64,000 nucleotides of DNA from Bacillus sp. THAF10 (GTDB taxonomy: Bacteria; Bacillota; Bacilli; Bacillales; Bacillaceae_I). The stretch is taken from contig NZ_CP045403.1 of assembly GCF_009363695.1 (NCBI RefSeq), positions 1,778,001 to 1,842,000 on the forward strand, written 5' to 3'. Made by a program: the position numbers and the translations under genes. Of this stretch, positions 49,951 to 59,930 are shown one piece after another. The first letter of the stretch is position 1; every line of letters begins with the position of its first letter. A model generated the notes under the pieces. The model was not told where the DNA came from. It made no database searches and worked only from the letters and a program-made list of their open reading frames with translations.

Positions 49951-50388
49951 ATGGCTAATTATACAAGAGAAGAGATTGTGTCAAGAGCAAAAGAGCTCGC
50001 GACAATGATTGCAAGTACAGAAGAGGTAGAATTCTTCAAGCGTGCAGAAGCACAAATCAATGAAAATCAAAAGGTAAAAGAAATGGTGGCAAGTGTAAAG
50101 AGTTTGCAAAAGCAAGCAGTAAACTTCCAGCATTACGGAAAAACGGAAGCGTTGAAAAAGACAGAAGAGAAGCTAGATAACATTCTTAAAGAATTGGACG
50201 AGATTCCGATTGTACAAGAATTTAAAGCTTCCCAAAGTGACGTAAACGATCTTCTGCAACTTGTTTCTTCATATATTACGAAAACAGTTACAGATGAAAT
50301 TATTGTTTCTACCGGCGGCGATGTTCTCCGTGGGGAAACAGGGTCTTATGTTTCCAATACAAAATATGGCGGAAGTTGCTCTTCTTAA
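49951..50388 (+). CDS. ricA: RicA (YmcA) regulatory iron-sulfur adaptor subunit
   Basis: RicA forms a complex with YlbF and YaaT that supports RNase Y, sporulation, competence and biofilm formation in B. subtilis. The 145 residues are helical with the motif VEFFKRAEAQINENQKVKEMV and a single C-terminal Cys (GGSCSS) that may bind a cluster. ATG 49951 is coupled to miaB. A terminator follows. Confidence 0.93.
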   Translation: MANYTREEIVSRAKELATMIASTEEVEFFKRAEAQINENQKVKEMVASVKSLQKQAVNFQHYGKTEALKKTEEKLDNILKELDEIPIVQEFKASQSDVNDLLQLVSSYITKTVTDEIIVSTGGDVLRGETGSYVSNTKYGGSCSS

Positions 50389-50394
50389 TCGTAC

Positions 50395-50426
50395 CCAGCA
50401 TGGAAAATCCATGCTGGTTTTTTTAT
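50395..50426 (+). terminator. Terminator after ricA
   Basis: CCAGCATGGA pairs with TCCATGCTGG, followed by TTTTTTT. Confidence 0.94.
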
Positions 50427-50470
50427 TTTTAGAAGGTTCTTATCTTGTATGATTTTTTCAAAAAATAGGC

Positions 50471-50498
50471 ACATATCCAGAAAAGCCTGCATAGAATG
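50471..50498 (+). promoter_or_regulatory. Candidate mother-cell promoter 1 for cotE
   Basis: AC at 50471 and CATAGAATG at 50490 are separated by 17 nt (sigma-K-like). The overlapping ATATCC could also serve as a sigma-E -35, with short spacing. Confidence 0.4.
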
Positions 50499-50550
50499 AA
50501 CTATACGTCAATGTGTAAGAAATCATTTATGTAGTCATTTCAAACAATAC

Positions 50551-50578
50551 ACAATTGTCATTTAACCCGCATAGGATG
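50551..50578 (+). promoter_or_regulatory. Candidate mother-cell promoter 2 for cotE
   Basis: AC at 50551 and CATAGGATG at 50570 are separated by 17 nt, again sigma-K-like. Only about 35 nt remain to the start codon. Confidence 0.45.
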
Positions 50579-50613
50579 AAATGAAGATTGTAATGAGGAG
50601 GGTGTATGCTCGA

Positions 50614-51153
50614 ATGGCGGAATACAGAGAAATTATCACGAGAGCAGTAACCGGTAAAGGTAGAAAATTTACACAGTCCAAACATACGATTAGTCCCGAA
50701 CATCGTCCTACAAGCATTCTAGGATGCTGGGTCATTAACCATAAGTACGATGCGAAAAAAGTGGACGATACGGTAGAAGTGAAGGGGTCTTATGATATTA
50801 ACGTATGGTACTCCCATAGCGATAATACCAAGACTGAGGTTGTTACAGAAACAGTTTCTTATAAGGATGTTGTAAAATTACGGTATAAGGATGAAAACAG
50901 TACCGGCGACGATCATGAAGTGATTGCAAGAGTACTACAGCAACCAAATTGCTTAGAAGCAAATATTGCTGGTAACGAATCAAGAGTGGATGTGCAAGTG
51001 GAGCGCGAATTCTTAACCGAAATTATTGGTGAAACAAAAATTACGGTAGAAGTACATCCGGATTCCTTAGCAGACGATGGGGATTGGGATGTCGAAGAGG
51101 ATGAATTTGAGGATTTAAATCCTGATTTTATTGTAGATGGATACGAAGAATAA
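50614..51153 (+). CDS. cotE: Outer spore coat morphogenetic protein CotE
   Basis: CotE organises the outer layer of the spore coat in the mother cell. The 179 residues begin [20 protein letters not shown] and contain [44 protein letters not shown] and an acidic tail, all as in B. subtilis CotE. ATG 50614 is chosen from homology; GAGGAGGG lies about 11 nt upstream, a longer spacing than usual. A terminator follows. Confidence 0.96.
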   Translation: MAEYREIITRAVTGKGRKFTQSKHTISPEHRPTSILGCWVINHKYDAKKVDDTVEVKGSYDINVWYSHSDNTKTEVVTETVSYKDVVKLRYKDENSTGDDHEVIARVLQQPNCLEANIAGNESRVDVQVEREFLTEIIGETKITVEVHPDSLADDGDWDVEEDEFEDLNPDFIVDGYEE

Positions 51154-51158
51154 CCATG

Positions 51159-51192
51159 AAAACTAGGGAGTATATACTTCCTGGTTTTTTTA
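51159..51192 (+). terminator. Terminator after cotE
   Basis: AAACtAGG.AGTA pairs with TACTtCCTgGTTT, followed by TTTT. It has small mismatches. Confidence 0.75.
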
Positions 51193-51286
51193 TATGGGCA
51201 GGTTTGTTCCGTTTCAATCTCAGGCAACCAAAATAAAAGTATGATATAATAAAGCAGCAAAATAGAGAATTAGTTGGGGGATTAAC

Positions 51287-53893
51287 ATGGCTTCTTACAC
51301 GCCGATGATACAGCAATATTTACGAGTAAAGGCAGATTACCAGGATGCCTTTTTGTTTTTTCGCCTTGGTGATTTTTACGAGATGTTTTTTGACGATGCC
51401 CTATCTGCATCGCAGGAATTAGAAATAACATTAACAAGCCGTGATGGTGGTGGAAAAGAGAGAATTCCAATGTGCGGCGTTCCATACCATTCGGCACAAG
51501 CATACATAGAGCAACTGGTTAATAGAGGCTACAAGGTGGCTATTTGTGAACAAGTAGAGGATCCTAAACATACCAAAGGAGTAGTAAAGCGGGAAGTGGT
51601 TCAGCTTATTACACCAGGAACCGTTATGGACGCAAAAAACCTTACCGACAAACAGAATAATTTTCTTACCACCTTATCATATTTTGAAGATGATACATAT
51701 GGCCTTGCTTATGCTGACCTTACTACGGGAGAAGTACACACAACTGTTTTGTCTGGTGTTCATCAGCAGATTGTTAATGAAGTATACTCCATTGGGTCAA
51801 AAGAAATGGTCATTGCTGAAGAATTCCCAGCCGCACTGTTGCAACTAGTTCGTGAAAGAATGGTTGTCACTACTTCTTATGAAAATGAGACAAGCATACC
51901 TCACGAATATCAGGATCTTGTCAAAGGCCTGGAACAAGAAAAGCTTCTTTTCACTGTGGGACGTCTCTTGCACTACTTAAAGCGTACGCAAAAACGCAGC
52001 CTTGACCACCTGCAGCCTGCTCGTTTTTATGAGCTGGAAAGTGCCATGAAAATAGACCTTTTTTCTAAACGAAACTTGGAACTAACAGAAACAATTCGCT
52101 CAAAAGGCAAAAAAGGATCTTTACTATGGCTATTGGATCAAACCGTTACCGCTATGGGCGGAAGGATGCTGAAACAGTGGGTGGACAGGCCCCTTGTAAA
52201 TCGTTCAGAAATTGAACTAAGGCACTCGTTTGTAGAAACGCTTATGAATGAATATTTTATAAGGCAGGATATACGGGAGCATTTAAAGGAAGTATATGAC
52301 CTTGAAAGACTAGCAGGAAGAGTGGCATTTGGTAATGTGAATGCAAGAGACTTGGTTCAGCTTAGAAAATCACTAACGCAAATTCCTGCATTAAAAGAGT
52401 TGGTGAAGAAATTACCTGTTGAGATTGCACAAATCAATGACAAGTTAGATGAATGCACTGAACTCACAGATTTACTTCATGATAGCTTAATAGAGCAGCC
52501 TCCTATTTCCGTAAAAGAAGGGAATATGATGAAGGATGGATTCCATGAGGAGCTTGATAAGTACCGTGATGCGAGAAAGAATGGAAAGACATGGATTGCA
52601 GAATTAGAGAAAAAGGAACGAGAATTCACAGGAATTCGATCGTTAAAGATAGGCTATAACCGAATTTTTGGCTACTATATTGAAGTAACAAAAGCAAACA
52701 TTTCCGCTCTTCCAGAGGGAAGGTATGAACGAAAACAAACACTTGCCAATGCGGAGCGTTATATTACCGAAGAATTAAAGGAAAAAGAAACGCTAATTTT
52801 GGAAGCAGAAGAAAAGATTGTTGCCCTTGAATATGAACTGTTTCTTAAGCTTAGAGAAGAGGTAAAAGCATTTATTCCTCGCCTACAAAAGCTAGCCAAA
52901 GCGGTAAGCGAGCTGGATGTCCTACAATGCTTTGCAACAATTAGCGAAGACAGACATTATACTAGACCGTTGTTCAACGATGAAAGAAAAATTTATATAA
53001 CAGAAGGCCGTCATCCTGTTGTGGAAAAAGTAATGGATTCAAATGAATATGTTCCCAATGATACGTGGATGGACAAGGAAAAAGAGATGCTATTAATTAC
53101 TGGGCCAAATATGTCCGGTAAAAGTACGTATATGCGCCAAGTCGCTCTAACTGCTATCCTAGCTCAGATTGGCTGTTTTGTACCTGCTAAAGAAGCAAGT
53201 CTTCCGATATTCGATCAAATATTCACGAGAATTGGAGCAGCAGATGATCTCGTCTCAGGTCAAAGTACGTTTATGGTCGAAATGCTCGAAGCGAGAAATG
53301 CCATCGTATATGCAACACAAAACAGCCTTATTCTATTTGATGAAATAGGCCGAGGTACTTCTACGTATGATGGAATGGCTCTTGCACAAGCGTTGATTGA
53401 ATACATTCACGACAAAATTGGCGCCAAGACATTGTTCTCCACACACTACCATGAGTTAACTTCACTAGCAGAGGATTTAAGTAAGCTGAAAAATATTCAT
53501 GTAAGTGTGGTGGAACAAAACGGCAAGGTTGTCTTTCTTCATAAGATGAAGGATGGGCCTGCAGATAAAAGTTATGGTATTCATGTTGCAGAGCTTGCAG
53601 ATTTACCAGAAGAATTAATAAAAAGAGCACAAGTTATTTTGCATAATTTGGAAAATGATGCGCAGGAAAGTCCTACACCGGTTCCGTCTACGATAAAAGA
53701 AAAGGATGACGATGCATTAACGCAACTCTCATTTTTTGAAACAACAGATAAGAAAAGTGGAAGTGAGAAACGATCTTCATCTGAAAGTCTAGTACTTGAG
53801 AAATTAAAATCGATGGAGTTACTAGAAACCACTCCACTGGAAGCGATGAATGTGCTGTATGAATTACAAAAGAAGTTAAAAACGAAGAAATAG
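51287..53893 (+). CDS. mutS: DNA mismatch repair protein MutS
   Basis: MutS recognises mismatches and starts repair. The 868 residues hold the mismatch-binding motif [12 protein letters not shown] near residue 27, the connector, lever and clamp domains, and the ATPase with Walker [10 protein letters not shown] near 606 and Walker [17 protein letters not shown]. The C-terminal tail contains LSFFE, a possible clamp-binding motif. ATG 51287 follows TTGGGGG. mutL follows after 18 nt. Confidence 0.98.
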   Translation: MASYTPMIQQYLRVKADYQDAFLFFRLGDFYEMFFDDALSASQELEITLTSRDGGGKERIPMCGVPYHSAQAYIEQLVNRGYKVAICEQVEDPKHTKGVVKREVVQLITPGTVMDAKNLTDKQNNFLTTLSYFEDDTYGLAYADLTTGEVHTTVLSGVHQQIVNEVYSIGSKEMVIAEEFPAALLQLVRERMVVTTSYENETSIPHEYQDLVKGLEQEKLLFTVGRLLHYLKRTQKRSLDHLQPARFYELESAMKIDLFSKRNLELTETIRSKGKKGSLLWLLDQTVTAMGGRMLKQWVDRPLVNRSEIELRHSFVETLMNEYFIRQDIREHLKEVYDLERLAGRVAFGNVNARDLVQLRKSLTQIPALKELVKKLPVEIAQINDKLDECTELTDLLHDSLIEQPPISVKEGNMMKDGFHEELDKYRDARKNGKTWIAELEKKEREFTGIRSLKIGYNRIFGYYIEVTKANISALPEGRYERKQTLANAERYITEELKEKETLILEAEEKIVALEYELFLKLREEVKAFIPRLQKLAKAVSELDVLQCFATISEDRHYTRPLFNDERKIYITEGRHPVVEKVMDSNEYVPNDTWMDKEKEMLLITGPNMSGKSTYMRQVALTAILAQIGCFVPAKEASLPIFDQIFTRIGAADDLVSGQSTFMVEMLEARNAIVYATQNSLILFDEIGRGTSTYDGMALAQALIEYIHDKIGAKTLFSTHYHELTSLAEDLSKLKNIHVSVVEQNGKVVFLHKMKDGPADKSYGIHVAELADLPEELIKRAQVILHNLENDAQESPTPVPSTIKEKDDDALTQLSFFETTDKKSGSEKRSSSESLVLEKLKSMELLETTPLEAMNVLYELQKKLKTKK

Positions 53894-53911
53894 TAGAAAG
53901 GAGGATGTAGA

Positions 53912-55780
53912 ATGGGGAAGATAGTGCAATTGGATGAGAGCTTAGCCAATAAAATTGCCGCTGGTGAAGTAGTAGAGCGACCTGCATCTGTTGTGAAAGA
54001 GCTTGTGGAGAATGCAATAGATGCAAATTCCACAATCATTGAAATAGAACTCGAAGAAGCCGGATTAACGAAGATACGGGTACTTGATAATGGAGATGGA
54101 ATTGAAGCAGAGGATTGCTTAACAGCCTTTTTGCGGCATGCTACAAGCAAAATAAAAAATGAAAATGATTTATTCCGTATCCGCACGCTTGGCTTCAGAG
54201 GCGAAGCACTTCCAAGTATTGCGTCGGTTTCCATTTTCGAAATGACCACATGTACAGGGTCTTCTCCTGGCTCATATTTACGTTTTAAAGGTGGTATTCT
54301 AGAAAGCCAGGAAGCTTCTAGCAGTCGAAAGGGAACAGATATTGTCGTGCAGCATTTATTTTTCAATACCCCTGCACGCTTAAAATATATGAAGACCATT
54401 CATACGGAACTAGGAAATATTTCTGATTTGGTGAACCGCTTAGCACTTGCTCACCCTTCTATTTCCTTTCGTCTCAGCCATAATGGCAAAAGAATGCTTG
54501 CTACAAATGGAAGAGGCGATCATTTGCATGTGCTTGCCTCAATTTACGGCATGAATGTGGCGAAAAAGATGATTCCGATTCAACTCTCCTCCCTAGACTT
54601 TGAGGTAAGTGGATATCTTGCAATGCCAGAAATAACTAGAGCTTCCAAAAACTATCTATCTACTATTATTAATGGGAGATATATAAAAAACTACACGGTT
54701 ATGAAGGCGATACAAGAAGGCTATCATACCCTGCTTCCAATCGGTAGATATCCTATTGCTTTTTTGGAAGTGAAAATGGACCCGTTGCTTGTGGATGTAA
54801 ATGTCCATCCTGCAAAGCTTGAAGTAAGATTAAGCAAGGAGGATGAACTATATCAACTTATTGCCGAAGGTGTAAAGGAGGCGTTTGGCAAAAGAACGCT
54901 GATTCCTACAAATGATCATCTATCACAAACGCAGAAAGTGGATGAGCGAAAACCTGAGCAACCATCCTTTGCATTTGAGCGTAAACTTCATCAGGATTCT
55001 TTCACTGCTGCTGAGATGAAATCGTCCTACCCTTCACTTGAAAAAGAACAAAGTGAGGCAGTTTCCCTATTGGAGAAACCTTTTGAGAAGCATACAAACA
55101 TGATGCAGCATGAAGGCCAACCTGATGATTCTGATATCGAATTTGAAGTTGGGCTGGATGATATCATTGTAGAGGAACATATCCAACAAGGGAATTCACG
55201 TATTCCTGAGCTTTACCCTATCGGCCAAATGCATGGGACGTATATTCTTGCACAAAATGAGCAGGGGTTATATTTAATCGATCAACATGCCGCACAAGAG
55301 CGGATAAATTATGAGTTTTATGTGAAAAAGCTTGGAGTGGTAGAAAGAACGGTACAAGATCTTATCGTTCCAATAACCATCGAATGTAGCTTAGAGGAGT
55401 ATTTGTTCTTAGAAGAGAATAAATCTGTTTTTGAAGAAATAGGTATCTTCCTAGAAGAGTTCGGGCATCAAACGTTTGTGATAAAATCACACCCTGTATG
55501 GTTTCCAAAAGGCAAAGAACAAGAAACAATCGATGAAATCATTCAACATGTAAAAGAAAAAAGGAAAGTAAACTTGTCGCAGCTAAGAGAAGAAGTAGCC
55601 ATTATGATGAGCTGTAAGGCTGCCATTAAAGCGAATCATCATTTAAGGCAAGATGAAATAATGGCACTTCTTCAGACCCTTAGAATGTCAGAAAATCCAT
55701 TTACTTGTCCGCATGGGAGACCAATTCTTATTCATTTTACTACCTATGAGATGGAAAAAATGTTTAAAAGGGTGATGTAA
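53912..55780 (+). CDS. mutL: DNA mismatch repair endonuclease MutL
   Basis: MutL couples mismatch recognition to strand incision. The 622 residues start [31 protein letters not shown] with GHKL ATPase motifs (DNGDGIE, GFRGEAL). The C-terminal endonuclease motif [12 protein letters not shown] lies near 457, with CPHGRP near the end, so this is the nicking type expected in bacteria without MutH. ATG 53912 follows AAAGGAGGA. Operon with mutS. Confidence 0.97.
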   Translation: MGKIVQLDESLANKIAAGEVVERPASVVKELVENAIDANSTIIEIELEEAGLTKIRVLDNGDGIEAEDCLTAFLRHATSKIKNENDLFRIRTLGFRGEALPSIASVSIFEMTTCTGSSPGSYLRFKGGILESQEASSSRKGTDIVVQHLFFNTPARLKYMKTIHTELGNISDLVNRLALAHPSISFRLSHNGKRMLATNGRGDHLHVLASIYGMNVAKKMIPIQLSSLDFEVSGYLAMPEITRASKNYLSTIINGRYIKNYTVMKAIQEGYHTLLPIGRYPIAFLEVKMDPLLVDVNVHPAKLEVRLSKEDELYQLIAEGVKEAFGKRTLIPTNDHLSQTQKVDERKPEQPSFAFERKLHQDSFTAAEMKSSYPSLEKEQSEAVSLLEKPFEKHTNMMQHEGQPDDSDIEFEVGLDDIIVEEHIQQGNSRIPELYPIGQMHGTYILAQNEQGLYLIDQHAAQERINYEFYVKKLGVVERTVQDLIVPITIECSLEEYLFLEENKSVFEEIGIFLEEFGHQTFVIKSHPVWFPKGKEQETIDEIIQHVKEKRKVNLSQLREEVAIMMSCKAAIKANHHLRQDEIMALLQTLRMSENPFTCPHGRPILIHFTTYEMEKMFKRVM

Positions 55781-55830
55781 TTGGGCATACTGAAAACTTG
55801 TGATGAAGAATGAGGAAAGAGTGAGTTGGC

Positions 55831-56781
55831 TTGACAGAAAAACAAAAACTAATTGTCATCATCGGCCCAACAGCTGTAGGAAAGACCAAAACCAGCATTG
55901 AATTAGCCAAAACCTTTCATGGCGAAATTATTAGTGGTGATTCGATGCAAATCTATAAAGAAATGAATATAGGGACAGCTAAAGTGACTGATGAGGAGAT
56001 GCAAGGAATTCCTCACTATCTTATTGACATTAAAGAGCCCACGGAGTCTTACTCTGTTGCTGAGTTTCAACGAGATGTCAGAGAAAAAATAGAATCGATT
56101 GCCCAAAAAGGTGCCATTCCCATTATCGTCGGGGGAACAGGTCTTTATATTCAGTCCGTTCTATATGATTATCACTTCTCAGATCAAGGGAAAGATACGA
56201 GAATCAGACAAGAACTCGAGAAAAAAGCAATTGATATCGGTCCAGATGCATTATATGAGGAACTAGAAAAAATTGATCCAGTAACGGCAAAGCAAATGCA
56301 TCCTAATAATACACGTAGAGTTGTAAGGGCACTAGAGGTTTATTATACAACCGGGAAATCACCATCAGAGGTGCAAGTATCACAACAACCCGACCTTTTA
56401 TACGATGTTGCACTAGTTGGCTTGACGATGGACAGAGAATTGTTGTATAAAAGAATAAACCTTAGAGTAGACCTCATGCTTAAAGAAGGCTTGCTGGAAG
56501 AAGTGACATCACTTTATGAAAGTGGCGTCAGAGAATGCCAATCTATTCAGGCAATAGGATACAAAGAGCTTTATGCCTTTTTAGACGGAAAGCGGTCATT
56601 GGAGGAAGCTATTGAGGACTTAAAACAAAACTCCAGAAGGTATGCAAAACGTCAACTTACTTGGTTTCGAAATAAAATGGATGTTACCTGGTTTGATATG
56701 ACAGAGGCAGATGAGAAAGAAAAGTTAGCAGAAATTTTCTCATATGTTGCAGGAAAGCTTCAACTTGAAGCGAATAAGTAA
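55831..56781 (+). CDS. miaA: tRNA dimethylallyltransferase MiaA
   Basis: MiaA adds the dimethylallyl group to A37 of tRNA, the substrate for MiaB. The 316 residues contain the P-loop GPTAVGKTKTS, SGDSMQIYKEMNIGTAK, HYLIDI, GGTGLYIQSVLYDY and QAIGYKELYAFL. TTG 55831 is the in-frame start; GAGGAAAGAG upstream is a weak binding site. It is 50 nt after mutL and 30 nt before hfq. Confidence 0.95.
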   Translation: MTEKQKLIVIIGPTAVGKTKTSIELAKTFHGEIISGDSMQIYKEMNIGTAKVTDEEMQGIPHYLIDIKEPTESYSVAEFQRDVREKIESIAQKGAIPIIVGGTGLYIQSVLYDYHFSDQGKDTRIRQELEKKAIDIGPDALYEELEKIDPVTAKQMHPNNTRRVVRALEVYYTTGKSPSEVQVSQQPDLLYDVALVGLTMDRELLYKRINLRVDLMLKEGLLEEVTSLYESGVRECQSIQAIGYKELYAFLDGKRSLEEAIEDLKQNSRRYAKRQLTWFRNKMDVTWFDMTEADEKEKLAEIFSYVAGKLQLEANK

Positions 56782-56811
56782 GAAAGATAGAGAACAGAGG
56801 AGGACGAAAAG

Positions 56812-57039
56812 ATGAAGCAAACAATCAACATCCAAGATCAGGTGCTAAATCAATTAAGAAAAGATGGTACTAGTGTGACAGTATTTCTGCTAAATGGATT
56901 TCAATTGCGTGGCTTGATAAAAGGGTTTGATAACTTTACTGTACTTCTTGAAACAGAAGGGAAGCAACAGTTGATTTATAAACATGCTATCTCTACTTTT
57001 TCTCCATCAAAAAATGTTCAAATTGAAACGGAAGCCTAA
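56812..57039 (+). CDS. hfq: RNA chaperone Hfq
   Basis: A Sm-fold hexameric RNA chaperone. The 75-residue length and the motifs [35 protein letters not shown] and YKHAIST are standard for Bacillus Hfq. ATG 56812 follows GGAGGA. The order miaA-hfq is conserved widely. A terminator follows. Confidence 0.97.
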   Translation: MKQTINIQDQVLNQLRKDGTSVTVFLLNGFQLRGLIKGFDNFTVLLETEGKQQLIYKHAISTFSPSKNVQIETEA

Positions 57040-57067
57040 AACCAGCGAATAGCTGGTTTTTTATTTT
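57038..57067 (+). terminator. Terminator after hfq
   Basis: AAAACCAGC pairs with GCTGGTTTT, followed by TTATTTT. Confidence 0.9.
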
Positions 57068-57169
57068 GTCTTTAACATATCAATAGTGTTTTTACATATA
57101 TTTAGATAATAATTGGAGCTTTCTTCTTTGCGGGAAAAAGAGAAATAGCGAAATATTTCTCGGGAAAGC

Positions 57170-57198
57170 GCATATTCTGACATATTTGTCAATACCCT
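57170..57198 (+). promoter_or_regulatory. Candidate sigma-E promoter for spoVK
   Basis: GCATATT, a full match to the sigma-E -35 pattern, and AATACCCT are separated by 14 nt. spoVK is a mother-cell gene in B. subtilis. The -10 match is only partial. The rest of the 287-nt gap shows no gene. Confidence 0.4.
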
Positions 57199-57326
57199 GT
57201 AGAAAAAATAAAGAACGTGTAGAAGAATAGCGAAATGTAATGCATGGAAGTACTAAACCATTCAAAAAGAGGAAGATAAGCAGCAAGATATGTCGGATTT
57301 TGGTACGGAAATGAGGTGGAGCCTTC

Positions 57327-58262
57327 ATGGATCGATCGGTAACGAATAATAATGGGAAAATAAATATCGTTCTAAACAGAGAGAAAAAACCGTTAAAAGT
57401 TACACATGTTCAGCCTCTTGAAGAGATTTCCCAGACCACTACTCATATTATTTTGCGAGATATTGAAAAGGAGCTAGGGGAACTTGTTGGTCTTCAGGAA
57501 ATGAAACGAATAGTGAAGGAAATCTATGCGTGGATCTATGTGAATAAAAAGCGGGAAGAAGTTGGATTAAAAGCGGAAAGACAAGTGCTTCATATGATGT
57601 TCAAAGGGAATCCTGGAACAGGGAAAACAACAGTAGCTAGACTTGTAGGGAAACTGTTTTGCGAAATGAATGTTCTCTCAAAGGGCCATCTAATTGAAGC
57701 GGAAAGAGCGGATTTAGTAGGGGAATATATTGGACATACTGCGCAAAAAACAAGAGATTTAGTGAAAAAAGCTCTTGGTGGTGTTTTATTTGTAGATGAG
57801 GCATATTCGTTGGCGCGAGGTGGCGAAAAGGACTTTGGAAAAGAGGCCATCGATACGCTTGTTAAGCATATGGAAGATAAACAGCATGAGTTTATCTTAA
57901 TTCTGGCAGGTTATAAACGGGAAATGGAGGAGTTTTTGCGAACAAATCCTGGGTTGGTTTCACGCTTTCCCATTATTATAGATTTTCCTGATTATACAGT
58001 GGAAGAGTTGATGGAAATTTGCATGCGTATGCTTAAAGAAAGAGAATATAGATTAAGTAAAGAAGCGGAGTGGAAGCTAAGGGAGCACCTCATTCAAATG
58101 AAAAATACTCTATTGCCATCAGCATTTAGCAATGGTCGTTATATACGAAATATTTTAGAGAAAACCATTAGGAAACAATCGATGAGATTGCTTCTTCAAG
58201 AGCAATATGAACGAAAGGATTTAATGATGCTCGAAGCCGTAGACTTAGTTCTATCATGGTAA
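57327..58262 (+). CDS. spoVK: Stage V sporulation protein K (AAA+ ATPase)
   Basis: SpoVK is an AAA+ ATPase of the CbbX-like clade needed for spore maturation in the mother cell. The 311 residues carry MFKGNPGTGKTTVARLVGKLF near residue 90, Walker B LFVDEAYSLARGGEKDFG, and sensor regions (ILAGYKREMEEF). It is close to B. subtilis SpoVK throughout, with a shorter C terminus. ATG 57327 follows GAGGTGG. Confidence 0.96.
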   Translation: MDRSVTNNNGKINIVLNREKKPLKVTHVQPLEEISQTTTHIILRDIEKELGELVGLQEMKRIVKEIYAWIYVNKKREEVGLKAERQVLHMMFKGNPGTGKTTVARLVGKLFCEMNVLSKGHLIEAERADLVGEYIGHTAQKTRDLVKKALGGVLFVDEAYSLARGGEKDFGKEAIDTLVKHMEDKQHEFILILAGYKREMEEFLRTNPGLVSRFPIIIDFPDYTVEELMEICMRMLKEREYRLSKEAEWKLREHLIQMKNTLLPSAFSNGRYIRNILEKTIRKQSMRLLLQEQYERKDLMMLEAVDLVLSW

Positions 58263-58306
58263 AACAAAGAGTCACCCACTATACAACAAGTGGGTGACTC
58301 TTTGTT
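58263..58306. terminator. Bidirectional terminator between spoVK and crtP-like gene
   Basis: An 18-bp stem AACAAAGAGTCACCCACT pairs with its exact complement. AT-rich ends on both sides let it serve both converging genes. It overlaps the stop codon of the - strand gene. Confidence 0.92.
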
Positions 58307-59810
58307 AACCGATATCCTCTTTTGCCATATGGTGGTCCTCTTTTATAACATCAGCTGTCAGTTGTCCTGATAAAGTGACCATTGGTACCCCACCGCCAGG
58401 ATGAGTAGAGCCTCCTGTAAAATATAGATTGGTTAAAATTTTGCTTCGGCATGGAATTTTGAAGCCGCCATTTTTCTTTCTGTCAGTAACCACTCCATAA
58501 ATAGAACCTCCATTTGCACCGTAGAGAGTTTGCAGGTCATTTGGTGTAAAGCAATATTCAAACTCAATAGAAGTTCTTAAGTCCTCAAGTCCCATTCGCT
58601 CAAGCTTTGTGAGAACAATGTTTTTATATTCATCCTTATACGACTCCCATGTTTCGCCTGGTTTTAATGGGGGAACATGAGTTAAAACGAATAAATTCTC
58701 TTTACCCTGTGGTGCTTGTGACGAGTCAGATTTTGATGATACGCCAATATAGATAGTCGGATCTTGAGAAGGCTTTTCTTCATTAAAGATGGTGTTGAAC
58801 TCTTCTTCTTGATTTTTTGAGAAGAAGAAATTGTGATGAGCAAGTGCAGGGTATTGCTTGTTTACCCCCAATAGCAGAACAAGACCAGAAACGGTTGGGG
58901 AATACTTTTTTAAATCTTTTGCAGCATGTTCAGATTGCGGATGGTGATTGAGTAGCATTTGATAGGTCGGTATTGCCTCAAGATTTGAAACGACAATGTC
59001 TGCAAGGATTTCCTCTCCATTTTCTAAAAGAATACCTGTTGCTTTTCCGTCTTTTGTTATGATTTTTTGAACGGAGGTGTTCAAGCGGTAGTCAACGTTC
59101 ATTTCCTCTAACAAAGCTTTCATTGCTTCGGCAATCTTATACATCCCACCCCTCACGTAGTAAATGCCAAGCCCAAGCTGTACATGTGTTAGCTGGGATA
59201 AAACAGCAGGAGCGTGATAAGGGGAAGAGCCAATATACATAATCATAAAGTTAAACAGTTGTTGTAGATGTTTATCCTCAAAGTATTTTTTTGTGATTTG
59301 ATCCATTGACTTCATCGGATCCATTCCAATTAATTCTTTTAAGTTATGCAACGCACGTAACTCCGATAAGCCTGAAAGACTTTTCTTGTAAAAACTTTTC
59401 ATGCTATACTCATACATTTTACTGCAGTAATTTAAATACTCAAAAAAGCCATTGGCGTCCTTTGGAGATAGAGCTTGTATTTGTTGAAGCATGTTAGGAA
59501 GGTCACTTGACACATCAATTTTCGTGCCGTCTTCAAAAAATGTTCTCCACTGTGGCTCTACTCTTTCAATGGTTAGGTAATCATGGATATTTCGCCCTGT
59601 ACTTGCAAACAGCTGCTCAAGCACCCAGGGCATCGTTAAAATGGATGGTCCTGTATCGAAGGTAAAGCCTTTGCCAGATCGCATGTTTAGCTTTCCGCCA
59701 AGTCTTTCTCCTTTTTCAACTATGTTCACATCGTACCCATCTGCCGAAAGCCTAATTGCAGCGGAGAGTCCTCCTAAGCCACCGCCAATAACAACAACTT
59801 TTTTATTCAA
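58305..59810 (-). CDS. crtP: CrtP-like diapocarotenoid oxidase/desaturase
   Basis: A flavin-dependent carotenoid oxidase of 501 residues. The FAD motif VVIGGGLGGLSAAIRLSADGYDV lies at the N terminus and the family tail LYFTGGSTHPGGGVPMVTLSGQ at the C terminus. Internal blocks QYPALAHHNFFFS and SIYGVVTDRKKNGGFK resemble S. aureus CrtP (diaponeurosporene oxidase) more than the desaturase CrtN. The start is TTG at 59810 with AAAGGAGG upstream on the - strand. It is divergent from the crtQ-like gene. The exact substrate is inferred. Confidence 0.88.
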   Translation of the reverse strand: MNKKVVVIGGGLGGLSAAIRLSADGYDVNIVEKGERLGGKLNMRSGKGFTFDTGPSILTMPWVLEQLFASTGRNIHDYLTIERVEPQWRTFFEDGTKIDVSSDLPNMLQQIQALSPKDANGFFEYLNYCSKMYEYSMKSFYKKSLSGLSELRALHNLKELIGMDPMKSMDQITKKYFEDKHLQQLFNFMIMYIGSSPYHAPAVLSQLTHVQLGLGIYYVRGGMYKIAEAMKALLEEMNVDYRLNTSVQKIITKDGKATGILLENGEEILADIVVSNLEAIPTYQMLLNHHPQSEHAAKDLKKYSPTVSGLVLLLGVNKQYPALAHHNFFFSKNQEEEFNTIFNEEKPSQDPTIYIGVSSKSDSSQAPQGKENLFVLTHVPPLKPGETWESYKDEYKNIVLTKLERMGLEDLRTSIEFEYCFTPNDLQTLYGANGGSIYGVVTDRKKNGGFKIPCRSKILTNLYFTGGSTHPGGGVPMVTLSGQLTADVIKEDHHMAKEDIG

Positions 59811-59930
59811 ATGATATTCCTCCTTTTGAAAATCTAAAGTTATGACTATACTGTTGATAATGTTCCATTCTGCCCTTCCTTTCCTTTTTTCATAATCGTT
59901 TTGAAAAAATAATCACACCTGGAGGTAATT

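Noticed and set aside
53581..54399. Antisense open frame of 272 codons across the mutS-mutL junction
   Set aside because: Both genes on the + strand are intact and well conserved. The antisense product is Ser-rich with no recognisable domain.
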